From contig JAJEKV010000084.1 of the NCBI GenBank assembly GCA_021234155.1, positions 2,372,545 through 2,436,544 on the forward strand: 64,000 bases of DNA, read 5' to 3'. Positions 11,851 through 22,242 of the stretch are shown here, in pieces. The position numbers and the translations under genes were made by a program. This DNA comes from Isoetes taiwanensis (taxonomy: Eukaryota > Streptophyta > Lycopodiopsida > Isoetales > Isoetaceae). Below the pieces are notes generated by a model. It saw only the letters and a list, made by a program, of their open reading frames with translations, was not told the DNA's origin and did no database searches. Position 1 is the stretch's first letter, and every line of letters starts with the position of its first letter.

Positions 11851-12876
11851 AGAAAAAGCACGGCACTTCAGAAATTGGACCTTTTTAAGAGAGGTTCAAA
11901 GTTTCAGGAGTATCAGTTTTTTTTTTGGCCTGTTTTTGGGGTACTCTTTGGACAGGACTTTGGTTTTTTGGAGTTAAGCACGTGAAAATAGCAGATTTGA
12001 GACATGAGCACGTAATTTATTAGAGGTCGATGTACAAAAAACACAAATTTAGTAAACATAATAATAATAATTGCATTACTGGTTTTGTGTTATATCAATA
12101 ATGGCCAATAATGGCAATAAATAATAGATGTCAATCAGTAGCCACAACAAAAATCCGTCAGAGATCTAAATTAAAATCTTCTTCATTCTTCTTGCCTTTG
12201 CTCTGCGGCTTGATCGGGTTTCTATCGTTTCACCTTTTCTCGGGTGACTTAGGCTGCGTGTTGGTGGTCGCCGTGTATTGTAGCTAGAGCAACTTCTTTC
12301 AGCTCTGCAAATGTAGCTTCGTCTTCCAAAGAGCTTGTAAAAGGAGGCTGTATCTCCGAAGATGTCATCTTAGCAAAATCAGAATTAGACTTTGCCCCCA
12401 ACTCTTGATTCTCGTCTAGTAGAGTTGGTAAGGCAGAAAGTCTCATCTTGATGAACTGTACAGCCTCCTTGTCAATGTCAACAGCTACACAATTACGGCC
12501 CTTCTTAAGTGCACAAGCAATAGTTGTACCAGAGCCAGAAAACGCGTCAAGCACCCAATCTCCTGGACGTGAGAACATGTCCAGAAGATGGTTAATAAGT
12601 TTCTGTGGCTTTTGGTAGTGATTCACTATTCTTCCTTGTGCACTAGGGTCCTGCAACTTCTGCAACACAGCTGGAAACTCCAACACGTTTGAAAAGTTCT
12701 GGCATGCCGCTGTGTTGAAGTGTTCCATTGTACGTTTTCCGTCGAAACTCCAGTAAGCCACGTGGAGGTATTCGACCTTACTTAGCAGCCGCGGGCCTCC
12801 ACCATGGTAATTAATATTTGTTTTATACCTAAGGAAAATAAAAATAAAGAAGGATTTAAGTGCAGCCAAAAGAAAC

Positions 12877-12982
12877 GTATTCCGGAATAGAAACTCCTAA
12901 CGCGAATTTAAAAATGCTACAGTTGTAACTAACAAAGAAAAAAAGGTAAGGAAAACAAAAGGACTTGTGTATTCCAGAATAC
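12877..12982. repeat. Two palindromes in the last methylase intron
   Basis: GTATTCCGGAATAG (12,877-12,890) and GTATTCCAGAATAC (12,969-12,982) lie inside the 12,990-12,829 intron; the second is 8 bp from the splice donor. They are the same dyad as the large clusters at 13.7 and 15.9 kb. Confidence 0.85.
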
Positions 12983-13693
12983 GTGCTTACCAAACCAGAT
13001 TTTCATAACCGGCTTGGGCGCTTTTAACCGGTGATTCTTGAAGTCGGCCTCCACAAGACCGGATTGCATGCTTGAGTGAAATACTACCAGCCTCCAATGT
13101 TTTGTCAGAGTAATCCGCTTTATGCCATCGACGAAAAGCGTTAAACTCGAAGTTTTAAATGGCTGGTCGTCAGAAGCGTACCGTCTTTCAGCCTTAAACC
13201 CATATGGAAGGTCACTACTACCAAGTTAAAATCTTGGGGCTTTATTGATTCGGCTAATTTGGTGCAATCACCGTGTACAATAGAGAATAGGTTATTTTGA
13301 TCGAACATTGTAAACCTTTCGTGAATCGGAGGGCTCGAATCCGAACACGCTTTGTCCGCGTCCTCTCTTCTTCGTCTTTGCCCCGACCAAGTGCATGAAG
13401 CCCTCCGCGTGTCTTTGTTTTCTTTTGCTCAAAAAAGAACGCCTTAGTAACAAGAAAAACAACAATATAAAAAACAAATCAACATACCCGACCTTCAAAA
13501 TTTGGCGATCTTTGGACAATCCTTTCGTTCGAGGTTGCGATAGGATAAAGCTCTTTGCACCTTTCGGTGTCAACATTTAATTGTTCCATTAAGCGAGGGT
13601 TTGACATGTGATGACATTTTTCCGGGCTGTAAGACCACACAAACGTTAGAAGGAAGAAAACTAAAAAAAGCAACAAAAAGAACTACTTTAAAA

Positions 13694-13918
13694 GCCAAAG
13701 TGTATTCCGAATACACTTTGGCTCACACCGAAAAAGCCAAAGGGTATTAGATACGCTTTGGCTTTGGTGTGAGCCAAAGTGTATTCTGGAATACACTTTG
13801 GCTTATACGCAAAAGACAAAGTGTATTCCGGAATACAGTTTGGCTCACACACGAAAGCCAAACTGTATTCTGGAATACACTTTGCTTCACACACGGAATA
13901 CACTTTGGCTTTCGCGTG
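13694..13918. repeat. Palindrome cluster 1 (intron 13,980-13,627)
   Basis: Five hairpin-forming dyads in a row: 13,694-13,722 (arms GCCAAAGTGTATTC and its exact complement around one C), 13,735-13,767, 13,773-13,802 (14-bp perfect arms), 13,815-13,844 and 13,857-13,885, plus a half copy at about 13,895. The core is GTATTC-N2-GAATAC with GCCAAAGT flanks. Spacers also carry inverted GGTGTGAGCC/GGCTCACACC. All lie within one intron. Confidence 0.92.
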
Positions 13919-14250
13919 TAAGCGCGTTTTTTGAACTACACTTCTCCCTACCAAACAAAAACCCAAAGTGGCGTGCTTACTTGTGGAGCTCCTTGGACAT
14001 TTCTTCAAGAGTAAATTCTTTATCGACAACCTTTTGCAGTAGCCTTTCTAATATATCCATATCTGTGAAGCCCCCATTTTTCGCCACCACGGTGATTGTC
14101 ATTTCCTTTTTGGGGACGTCGGATTCTTTTTTCTTTTCGGAGACCTTGCCTTTGCTTTTTAAATCACCACGCTCGAACATGGTGAATATTTCGTTTTGGA
14201 GGTCCCAAATCTGGAGAAAAGAAAGCGATATCAGTGGGAGGGCTGCAGGG

Positions 14251-14264
14251 GTATTCCAGAATAC
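14251..14264. repeat. Single palindrome in a 67-bp methylase intron
   Basis: GTATTCCAGAATAC lies inside the small intron 14,277-14,211, about a fifth of its length. Confidence 0.85.
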
Positions 14265-15724
14265 AAAAACAACTTACTCTGCCATCTCTAAAGGCTAGCT
14301 GGAACCAGTTGTCGTGTGGTATTAGAGACTGCCGTTTGTTAGCCTCGTTGTATTTGAGGCAGCACTCCACAGCACACGCTTCCTTTAGTTCCAATGAGTA
14401 TTGTGGTTTCTTCAAATCATCTCCATATTTTTCTTTAAATATCATATATTCCCTCGTGGCATGAACCTGATTTTGTCCACAAAGCTTTATTTTCAGCTTT
14501 TTTAGATTTGTCGCGATTTGTGCGTGTTGGCAACGATTTTGGCTTCCTCGTCTGTCAGCCACAAGAAAAGCGACGAGCAAATGGATAGATAGCTTGGGTT
14601 GTTTTTTTCTTTGTACAACTGTCTCCTTGCTTTGAAACTGTGGTTTCCCCCAAGGACATAGTGCATGTAAGTGTCTGCATTTTCTCTGTCGTAGTCCTTG
14701 GGGTCCATGCACTGGGTTCTGTCAACAAGAACAACAATTGGAGCAACATGGGCATTGGGGCATTGTATTCTGTCCTTCAAATTTCTTAAATGGTCAGCAT
14801 AGATTTTTCGAACTTGAAGGGGGCGCTCACCAGCTTCATTCTTAGGTGGCAACTTCATTGAAGTTACTGGCAAGTATATTACCCCTTGAACATACTTGTT
14901 AAGATTTATTTGTTCCATCCTCTCTGAGATCTTATCCACCTTTTTTTCTTTAATCGCCACCCCAGGAGCCTTGCCCTTTCCCTTCTTCGTTTTTGGTTGT
15001 TCCTCAGCGATTTTAGCAACATCAAGCTGATGTACCTTCCGTTTCTTTGGTTCTTTAGCAGCTATCGTTGGCCTTGGCCTGCTAAGTTTTTTTGGCGACA
15101 CTGGCGGAACATCTGCTTCTTGTTCTTGGGACCCTCCATCTGATGACCCCCCTGATGGGCTTCCTGATGGGCTCACTGAAGGACTCCCATTATCTTCCTC
15201 TTCCCCATGCTCTGACTCGCTGTAAGCGAAGTTTTCGCTTGTTGTGCTTCGAATCTCATTGATTATCACTGAGCTGTTTCTTGTTGATGTAGTGAGACAC
15301 ATACTTGTAAAGTGCCGGCGGGTTTACTTTGACAATTCTAAAATAGGCTTCATCAACATGAATAAATCCTTGGGACGTCGCAAAGGATAGTCTGCCTCGT
15401 TGTCCTGACTCCCCGGCTATTTCACTAACAGCTTGTATGGTGCCCATGCAAACAAACTCTCTGTCATCGTACCTTTTATTGCCAGCACTCCGACAAACAT
15501 GCAAGAATGTAAGGGTACTGTACTTTCCAGCTGTTCCCCTAGTAAAGAACCACTGCGTTTGAGGGTTTTCGTAAATCGCAGGCGCAGCATCTTCTTCAAC
15601 CCTTCTCTGTGGGTGCGGCTTCTGGGACAACCTGATGGTCTTCTTCTGATGTTTCTTGCTGCTTTCTTGCCTGTACACATTTAAGTGTAAACGCGACTTT
15701 TTTAGTGAAAACAGTGGCAGAAAA

Positions 15725-16130
15725 CTATTCCAGAATACAAAATGTCTTAAACGAAGGACAAAAATAGTACAAAAACAGGTCAAAAAAGCCAAAACAAGAG
15801 TGCAACCTTAACACAAAAACAGGCTTAAACAAGTCTAAAAAGCCAGAAAAACGCCTAAAATTTGCGCAAGAAAAGACCTTTCAAACCCAGAAGTGGACAG
15901 TGTATTCCGGAATACACTTTCGACTTCGCGTGAAGGCAAAAGTGTATTCGGGAATACACTTTGACTTACACCCTCAGTCGAAAGTGTATTCCGGAATACA
16001 CTTTCGACTGAGGGTGTAGCGAAGGCGAAAGTGTATTCCGGAATACACCTTCGACTTCGCGCGAAGGCAAAAGTGTATTCCGGAATACACCTTCGACTTC
16101 ACGCGAAGGCGAAAGTGTATTCGGGAATAA
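15725..16130. repeat. Palindrome cluster 2 (first methylase intron)
   Basis: Copies at 15,725-15,738, 15,899-15,918 (20-bp perfect), 15,941-15,960, 15,967-16,018 (52-bp perfect palindrome), 16,031-16,048, 16,073-16,090 and 16,115-16,130. The core is GTGTATTCCGGAATACAC. Flanks alternate between TTCGACTTCGCG and CGCGAAGGC. The whole cluster sits in the intron 16,174-15,671. Confidence 0.92.
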
Positions 16131-16368
16131 CAAACAAGCACAAAAATGATTGTACGTTGTACTTTCTAACTCACCTCTCCATTTTTCTCTATGTCGATCG
16201 GAATACAGTCTCTGAATATTTTAATCAAAGGCGCTGGCGCTGGCGACTTGAGCTCAGAGACTGGAATACACAACTGAAGGCGCCGAAATTTCCTTTTAAA
16301 GGTATCATTTTTGTCTTGCACTTTTCCTATGTGAAGCGGAATACGTTTGGCTCTATTATCCTAATCCT

Positions 16369-16457
16369 GTGTATTCCAGAATAGCTTTTATTTTGACTTT
16401 CACTTGATTAGTACTGGAACTTCTACCTGTACTATGTGGGCGTGTATTCGGGAATAA
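16369..16457. repeat. Two further palindromes upstream of the methylase exons
   Basis: GTGTATTCCAGAATAG (16,369-16,384) and GTGTATTCGGGAATAA (16,442-16,457) are the most 5' copies relative to the methylase gene. No copy was found between 16,458 and the right end of element 1. Confidence 0.8.
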
Positions 16458-17493
16458 GAAAAGCTCTGCACTGCAGAAGGTTTCTCAAATCTCTTCACTA
16501 TTTTGCAGTTGTTAAAATGACGAACCGCTTCGTGAACAAGCTTCCACCACCTTTTGCTGTCTCAAACTCGTCTAGTTTATTTCTACTGAAGACCGGCATT
16601 CTCCGACTCCTACATCGTCTTCATCGTTGTTGCTTCTCGAAGACACACCGAATCCAGCACGTAACAGACTTCCACCACCCTTCCAACCGTCACCAATTTT
16701 ATAGCAAAAATTTGGATTGTATCATATAGTAGCCCATATGTATATGCAACAGAACAATAGGACATACATTATCCACTAATCAATCATCTGGAGCTATAGG
16801 TTGTTGGTAATGAACTCAAGCTTTGCTATGGATTCCATCGTTCATGTTGTATCTCTTGGATTTTCTCTTTTCGTAATTTTTGTACAAAGGATAAAAATGA
16901 ACGGGTGCCAAGAATATGTTGTTGGATTCGTTCGTTTAGGTGTTGACGAAGTGTAGCTTGAAGTGCATTCAGTTGTGGGAGCATGATGTTTGGGCGTTCA
17001 TCCAAGTTCACGTCAAATGTCGTCATTGAACCATGTAAATGATTGGAGCACATTATCTGTATCATTTTCTATGGGTGCCTATAAAACAAAAGCATGATGT
17101 TAATTTAACACCTTTTTTTTTTATGCAATAAAAAAGAGTTGATAACGATGCCGTCGTCTTGGATACCTAGGTTATGTTCATTATTGTCATCCATCTTTAG
17201 CCTACTACACACCAGGCACTCTACAAATGCAAGCTACGCAAAAGGTCTAAAAGGCGATTTTCGAACGCCTTTGAAAAGGAAAAAAAAGGTTAAGATCTTT
17301 TTCCTTTGCTTCTTCTTTGCTTCTTCTACGTCAGTTTCTATAAGTCGTTCTAGGCCCTTTTTAAGCTAGGCAAAAGGTCTAAAAGGACATTTCTTTTAAA
17401 GGTGCTTCTTGCCTTTAAAATAAAAGTAATTACAATTGATGATCTAAACGAACACCAAATCCTTTGTTACATCTGGGGCAACAGATGTGTAAC
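16458..17493. other. Middle of element 1, no gene recognised
   Basis: A short repeat (CTTCCACCACC) occurs at about 16,540 and 16,668. The sequence GGTCTAAAAGG, each followed by a lone ORF-free stretch, occurs near 17,242 and 17,371. The methylase start codon, which I could not place, may lie in 16,300-16,730. Confidence 0.35.
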
Positions 17494-17713
17494 GTTGCTT
17501 GAAAGGCTTTGCTTCTACTCCCATAATTCACTAAATGGGGGGCGGCTTTGAAGAGGATCTGGAAATTGCTCTGTTGCAAGGCTAGATACAATCTTATTTC
17601 AAGTTGCTTGAAAGGGTTTGCTTCTGCTCCCATAAGTCGGTAAATGGGCATGCGGGGCTTTGAAGATGATCTGGAAATTGTTCTGTTGCAAGGCTAGATA
17701 CAATCTTATTTCA
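17494..17713. repeat. Tandem duplication, ~110-bp unit
   Basis: 17,494-17,602 and 17,603-17,713 are near copies, both starting GTTGCTTGAAAGG and ending AGATACAATCTTATTTCA. Confidence 0.85.
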
Positions 17714-17830
17714 TTAACCATATTTAACACAGGGTATAATTTTCTCCTTGATAGTTGACCTGACAAATATGACATGTATTAGATCAAAATCGTAACATGC
17801 AGAAGTGTAGTGTAATACATCACAATACAC

Positions 17831-18359
17831 ACCCAATGTCATAGTCCTGTTCCATCATATCTTGCAAATTTTCTTCCTGTAAAACCATAAAGAATATATT
17901 TACTTGTCAATGGAACTAAGCAAAAAAAGACATTTGCCCCCTCTGTAGGATTACCTCTTCCTGATCTATTTCATCATCATCCTCTGGTACTTGTGGTGGG
18001 CTTTCGCATTGCTCTGTCTTGGTAATAGGCTTTGCATTCTTGGCACCCTTTTTAGGCTTCTTCTTCAAGACTTTCTGGGTCAGATTCTTTCCAGAAATTC
18101 ACTCAATTTCCGTCCTAAAAACAACCACAGAATAAGAACCAATACAGACTATTAACAGAAACACATGAGCATGAAAGTTGCCAATCTACCCAATAGCACG
18201 TTCCAAAATAGGTTCATCTTCATCAACCATGTGATATGTCTTGCTCAACTGCAAGAGTGAAACATTAAAGTTATGAAGCATAAAAGCTAAAGCAGCTGTT
18301 AGCAAGTTGATCAACCCTTACCATAGTGTTTTTAAAATATTTGAGGACCTCAAAACCTA
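17831..18359 (-). pseudogene. Captured nucleosome assembly protein 1 (NAP1) fragment
   Basis: Four minus-strand exon pieces with splice sites: about 18,359-18,322 (YFKNTM), 18,248-18,190 (LSKTYHMVDEDEPILERAIG), 18,114-17,955 ([38 protein letters not shown]), and 17,876 to about 17,831 (NLQDMMEQDYDIG). This is the middle of the NAP1 fold, a histone H2A-H2B chaperone. The conserved Trp after TEIE is a stop (TGA), and the FFNFF segment after QCES is deleted. Both protein ends are absent. Introns are kept, so it was copied as DNA rather than from mRNA. It lies inside element 1. Confidence 0.87.
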
Positions 18360-18367
18360 GATTGTTT

Positions 18368-19007
18368 CATTAGCATACATTATCTGTAACCATAAAAGAA
18401 ATGAAAGATTAGGCATTATCCTCTTAACCCACAACAAAACAAACAGAAAAAACAAACAAGAGCTAGATAAGGCTAGACTTGCTGCAGCTATGGCGTTTGC
18501 AAGTCCAATTCTACTGCCATATATTTAGGTTGGTCCAGTCTAGCTCCATGTAAGTATGACATGCTTAAGCAGAGATATACTTCGGCCAAGATGGGGTAAA
18601 TGCTTATTTCGAATGAATAAGCAGATAAACTGAATTAACTGAACTTCTTACATTACCTGCAGAAGAAATGTAAGTTTGGAATCACGGTATGGAACATGTC
18701 TCTGCTTTCCATTTGCAATATCCACTAATGCCATGATAACTTTCGTGCATGGATAGGTTTATTATCAGAGGTCTGTATTATTTGGGCTATAAAATGTGAC
18801 ATGCATACCCAAGTGTTAGAAGAGACTTGTTGATGTTGGCTGCCTCTTTAAGAGGATCACCTTCTGCACCGGATGACCTTTGCCTGTTCCAACAGCAAAT
18901 GACAAAGAGGCCACTTCATTAGCATACATTATCTGTAACCACTCTCAACCCACAACAAAACAAACAGAAAAAACAAACAGAGAGCTAGATAAGGCTAGAC
19001 TTGCTGC
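18368..19007. repeat. Partial direct duplication inside element 1
   Basis: 18,368-18,487 and 18,917-19,007 share CATTAGCATACATTATCTGT and the block from CACAACAAAACAAACAG to GGCTAGACTTGCTGCA. The second copy lacks about 30 bp. The repeats bracket the kinesin fragment, which suggests rearrangement joined the two captured genes. Confidence 0.85.
18657..18883 (-). pseudogene. Captured kinesin motor-domain fragment
   Basis: Two exons with splice signals: 18,883-18,809 (RQRSSGAEGD, KEAANINKSLLTLG) and 18,739-18,657 (VIMALVDIANGKQRHVPYRD, SKLTFLLQ). This is the switch II to alpha-4/alpha-5 part of a kinesin motor. SSGAEG and VPYRDSKLTFLLQ resemble the plant kinesin-12 (phragmoplast) group, but the short fragment does not settle the class. 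Only about 54 residues are seen. The intron between them (18,808-18,740) is retained. It sits head-to-tail with the NAP1 fragment in element 1. Confidence 0.85.
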
Positions 19008-19486
19008 ATGGACATAAGATTGAATCCTTACCTTCAAGAAGCTATGGCAGTGCCGGTGCATGACAAAAGAAAGAAAAGTGCACGAAATTTCCTGAACACC
19101 TGGAGCTTTTCAGGAAACATCCGCTGGCAACAAAGCCGATCGCAAACATACTGGTGGTGTAGCCGAACCCGTGAAGGCGGGGATCTACGTTTTTGAAGGG
19201 AAAAGGGTCTTGATTTTAGAAGATAGAGTCAGAGCTGAAGGAGAAGAACTCTGAGGCATGGTAAGAACAAAAAGATGGGAAAAATTAGAAGATCCGCAGT
19301 GCAGAACCCCCACACAATGCAAAACCCTACTCAAGCACTATCTTTGGAACTCGATGTTTTACATTTTTCACCAAAGAATGCAAGCAATGAATCAAATGTC
19401 ATCTTTGGCGCCGACGTAGATGATAATCCTAGAACCTCCATCGCCCTCGCGTCGTTAGAAAAACAGAGTGAGAAAATAGCGAAAAC

Positions 19487-19611
19487 CCTTTTTTTTCCTT
19501 TAGCCCGTTTTTGTCAACCGGCCGTCGGATGGGCCAAACAAAGCCATTTTTTTTCCTTTAGCCCCCCCTTTTTTGTCAACCGTCGGATGGGCCAAACAAA
19601 TATAAGCCATT
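19487..19611. repeat. Tandem duplication, ~65-bp unit
   Basis: Two copies of a poly-T tract followed by CCTTTAGCCC, GTCAACCG and GTCGGATGGGCCAAACAAA, ending just before the transposase coding region. They may belong to its 5' region. Confidence 0.7.
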
Positions 19612-19658
19612 GGATCTAGGGCTCGGTGCACTACGCACTTACGGTATAACATTATAAT

Positions 19659-21850
19659 ATAAGAAGACCAGACCGCAACACCTTCTTGCACTACATTAAC
19701 CGTCAAGAAGTTTGCCAGAAATGCTTTATGGTTGTCCACCGTTTAGGGTCCACCAGAATGTCTAGAATACACAAAAGACTGGACAAAAATCCAGCAATCG
19801 ATGATCATTGTGGACCAAGAAGAGTTGTAACCATGCATGCCCTTGCTGCTGTGTCATGGATGGAGAAATATTTTAGAGAAACATGTGAGAAGCTACCTAA
19901 CAGCAACATGTATCATTTAACTGATAACATCACCAAAAAAGATGTTTTTAATGAGTACAAAGAGACTTGCACCGGCTTCAAGACATCTCTTACTCACACT
20001 TCACCGTGATGTGGAAAAGTGAATTCGGTCTTGTGAAAATTCCTAGAAAACATAGAATGTCCGTTTGCTCGAGGTGCGTAATTAAAGAGTCAACGAGAAA
20101 CCGCAAAGACAGAGGTCGAAAAGAAGTAAGCTCATGTTCTCTAATCTCTCACTTGTTTGAGAGAAAATGCTTTGACCTGATTTCTTTCTACGATATTGTG
20201 CAAACGTAACCTTGCCAGACATCGTGAACAACAAGCAGCAGAGAGAAGAAAGCTTGCCAAGCATAGAAAAAAAGCTCTTGAACGTCCACTGCAATACGAT
20301 GGAATGGACCAAAAAAAAACAACTCTACCACATTTCTTGAACATTCCTAAAGATGTGCCAGAGGAATGTTTTGTTAAGGTCCACCTTGTAGGAGCTATGG
20401 TCTTCAAAGGAAGTCTAAAGTGCAAAGTATTTTTGACGTATCCAAACTTGCATGGTGACCCGAACCTCACAATTACAATTCTTAACAAGGTCCTGTGCGA
20501 GCAAGAGCAATTACCACCAGTGCTTTATCTGCAACTTGACAATACTACAAGGGAGAACAAGAATCAAACACTCTTTGCGTACTGTGCCATGTTAGTGGAG
20601 CTGATCTTTAGAAAAGTGAAGCTCAGTTTCTTACTTGTAGGCCACACTCATGATCAGATTGACCAAATGTTCAGCAGATTTTTCAGGCGCCTTAGAAGGA
20701 AGAAGGCTTTTCATCTTCCTTCTTTAGTTCGAATTATTGAAGATTCTTACACTCCTACTCCAGTGGTCGATCTTCTTAAAGAGACTGCTGATTTCAGAGA
20801 GTTTGTTTTCTCTCAACGTTCAAACAGAGAACAAGCTGTGAACAAGTTGAATGATCTCACCTTTCAACATCATATCAAGTTCTACTTGAAGGATGGTCAA
20901 AGCTTCTTACAGGGGAAGAAGTATACCACAACTAAGGACCTGAGTCCACCGGAGGGATTACGCTTCCTTAAATATATTCCGGACACTTCCTTCATAGAAC
21001 GTCTTTGAGCAACTTCCTCTCAAAAATCCTAAGGAGTCCAAAGAAAGAAAAAGTACCCCGAGTCATCCTTAAAAGCCATTGAAAATGGAATTTCCTCGAG
21101 CTTTAAGTACTTCTTAGAAGAAGATCGGATGTGGTAGAGTAATTTCTTTCTCGAACAGTAAAATTGTTGTGCGAAATATAGCTCTAAGACAGGTTGCAAG
21201 AACCATTTCAATGGCCTAACACCTTCCATCAACCCCACACCAAGCAGGTCCAAGCGATTGCTACATTTGCACTGCGGTAGAAGACGAGGAGGACCGAAGT
21301 CATGTACCTCGGACCAAGACGCAGGAATGAGCCTCAAGGTAATATCACGAAATTACCAAAGGTATGCTAATTGCTCTTCCGACCGAGGAGGATGACAAAG
21401 GGTAACCGCTGGATAGCAAAAGTGCTTGACAGTCCAAGGAGGAAGGCTTAGTCACTAAACTCAAGATTCATTGGCTTGCAACACGCCGAGAAAATGCTTT
21501 TGAAGGTAGATATAAGTTAGAAATGAGAAGCCAAGGAAAAGGGAGAAAGTCCAAGAAGGTGGGTTGTAGGGACGAGTTGAACCTTAATGGACGGACTATA
21601 TTGTGCTATGATTTTAAATTGAAATCGACAATCGCGTCTCACTTTAAGACTATCAATTTGCTTAAAAAGCTTGTAATTACGTAAGAAGATGATGAAGAAG
21701 GTGGTGACAATGCTTCACCGATCGTTGATAGTGATGAGGAAGATAACTCAAGCACTTCCTCGAAAGTGATGAAAAAGTGAAGGTGATGACGATGGCATAA
21801 ATGAATATGAGGACGTCTTGGATCCCTCTCTCATCACTCCTCACACTTTT
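19659..21850 (+). pseudogene. Transposase-like gene (DUF7869-type), decayed
   Basis: N-terminal part: VCQKCFMVVH, WMEKYF, YKETC, SHFTVMWKSEF, MSVCSRC. A probable intron starts at GTAAGC (20,126) and ends near 20,219. The core follows: HREQQAAERRK, DGMDQ (about 20,298-20,312), LPHF, LQLDNTTRENKN (Asp at 20,538) and LLVGHTHDQIDQMFSRFF. This order is that of a widespread uncharacterised family found on mobile DNA in fungi, oomycetes and animals. I recall it as DUF7869, and the Asp/Asp spacing fits a DDE-type nuclease. After the stop at 21,006 further coding-like pieces continue in other frames (NGRTILCYDF, SPIVDSDEEDN) to about 21,850. At least four frame breaks. Given its place inside matching TIRs it is the likely mobilising gene. 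Confidence 0.75.
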
Positions 21851-22156
21851 GCACATAAGCGAAGTCTTAGAAAAAGATCAGAATTTTGCATGTGAATATG
21901 AAAATTCTATCTTCAAATTTTGAGAATACTACAGTTTCGATTCTAGATTTACTCAATTTTTTGTTAAATATTTTATCCTCTGAAATTAGAGTTTCTCTCT
22001 TAAAACATACTTTAAGAACATTCTACTTGCTAAGAAAAGTGACACTTTAAAAAAGTCAATTCTTTCGTTGCAAAAAAAAATTAGTCATTTGGGGGGGGGT
22101 CAAAATAGAATTTCATGCATCTTTTTTTTTTTAACCTCGTTTTACCCCCTTTTTGT

Positions 22157-22238
22157 AAAAAAAAAAAGGGAATCTTTGAGGAATATTCCTTTTGCTCTCG
22201 TTTCAATGATTTGCTCCCGTTTAATACGCAACTTTGTT
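22157..22238 (-). repeat. Element 1 right TIR and subterminal motifs
   Basis: The reverse complement starts AACAAAGTTGCGTATTAAAC at 22,238. GGAATATTCC lies at 22,180-22,189 and AAAGATTCC (reverse) at 22,169-22,177, the same order and spacing as the left end of element 2. Confidence 0.8.
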
Positions 22239-22242
22239 TATT
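22239..22242. repeat. TSD TATT of element 1, right
   Basis: Matches 11,790-11,793. Confidence 0.75.

Larger units (their letters stand above)
12249..16340 (-). pseudogene. ParB-like domain fused to beta-class DNA amino-methyltransferase, spliced
   Basis: Exons supported by GT/AG and mostly continuous phase: 15670-15305, 15219-14278, 14210-13981, 13626-13488, about 13430-12991, and 12828-12249, plus a tentative first exon ending at 16175. Domains in order: an unnamed N-terminal domain (QWFFTRG), an acidic and lysine-rich linker, a ParB/sulfiredoxin-like core (PIVVLVD, YVLGGNHSFKARRQL, DEEAKIVANTH), then the methylase: GDCTKLAES, a DLPYG motif IV variant near 13,199-13,213, HYQKPQKL, motif I LDAFSGSGTT (DAFSGSGTT at 12,522-12,548) and VAVDID. 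Motif IV before motif I marks the beta class, which methylates adenine-N6 or cytosine-N4. One-base frameshifts near 15,597, 14,527, 13,207 and 13,160 suggest decay or assembly errors. The tail lies next to the left TIR. Palindromes sit in its longer introns. Confidence 0.8.
11794..22238. mobile_element. Element 1: methyltransferase-bearing TIR transposon, 10,445 bp
   Basis: The left end AACAAGGTTGCAAATTAAAC and the reverse complement of the right end AACAAAGTTGCGTATTAAAC match at 17 of 20 bases, and the next five (GGGAG) are identical. Both are flanked by TATT. AAAGATTCC lies 45 bp inside the left end (11,839-11,847) and about 61 bp inside the right (22,169-22,177, reverse). GGAATATTCC is present only near the right end (22,180-22,189). 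Cargo, left to right: a ParB/methylase gene (minus), captured NAP1 and kinesin fragments (minus), and a transposase (plus). The two main genes diverge from the middle. Element 2 (56,708-60,757) has the same end structure. I know of no named plant superfamily with this gene content, but no search was possible. Confidence 0.82.

Noticed and set aside
13798-14298. Plus-strand 166-codon ORF
   Set aside because: Crosses introns and exons of the minus-strand methylase gene and is driven by the palindrome repeats.
15220-15304. Frameshift in the methylase gene near 15,290
   Set aside because: Explained better by an 85-bp intron with donor GTATGT and acceptor CTTACAG that joins the two frames exactly.
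13690-16140. CRISPR-like array
   Set aside because: Repeats are dyads with variable flanks and spacing, lie in introns of a spliced gene, and have no constant spacer length or Cas genes.
12249-16340. Bacterial or phage contamination, because of ParB and DNA methylase
   Set aside because: GT/AG introns in phase, plant gene fragments in the same TIR unit, and a homologous copy inside a plant LTR rule this out.
18657-18883. Functional kinesin gene
   Set aside because: Only about 54 motor residues remain and the nucleotide-binding loop is absent.
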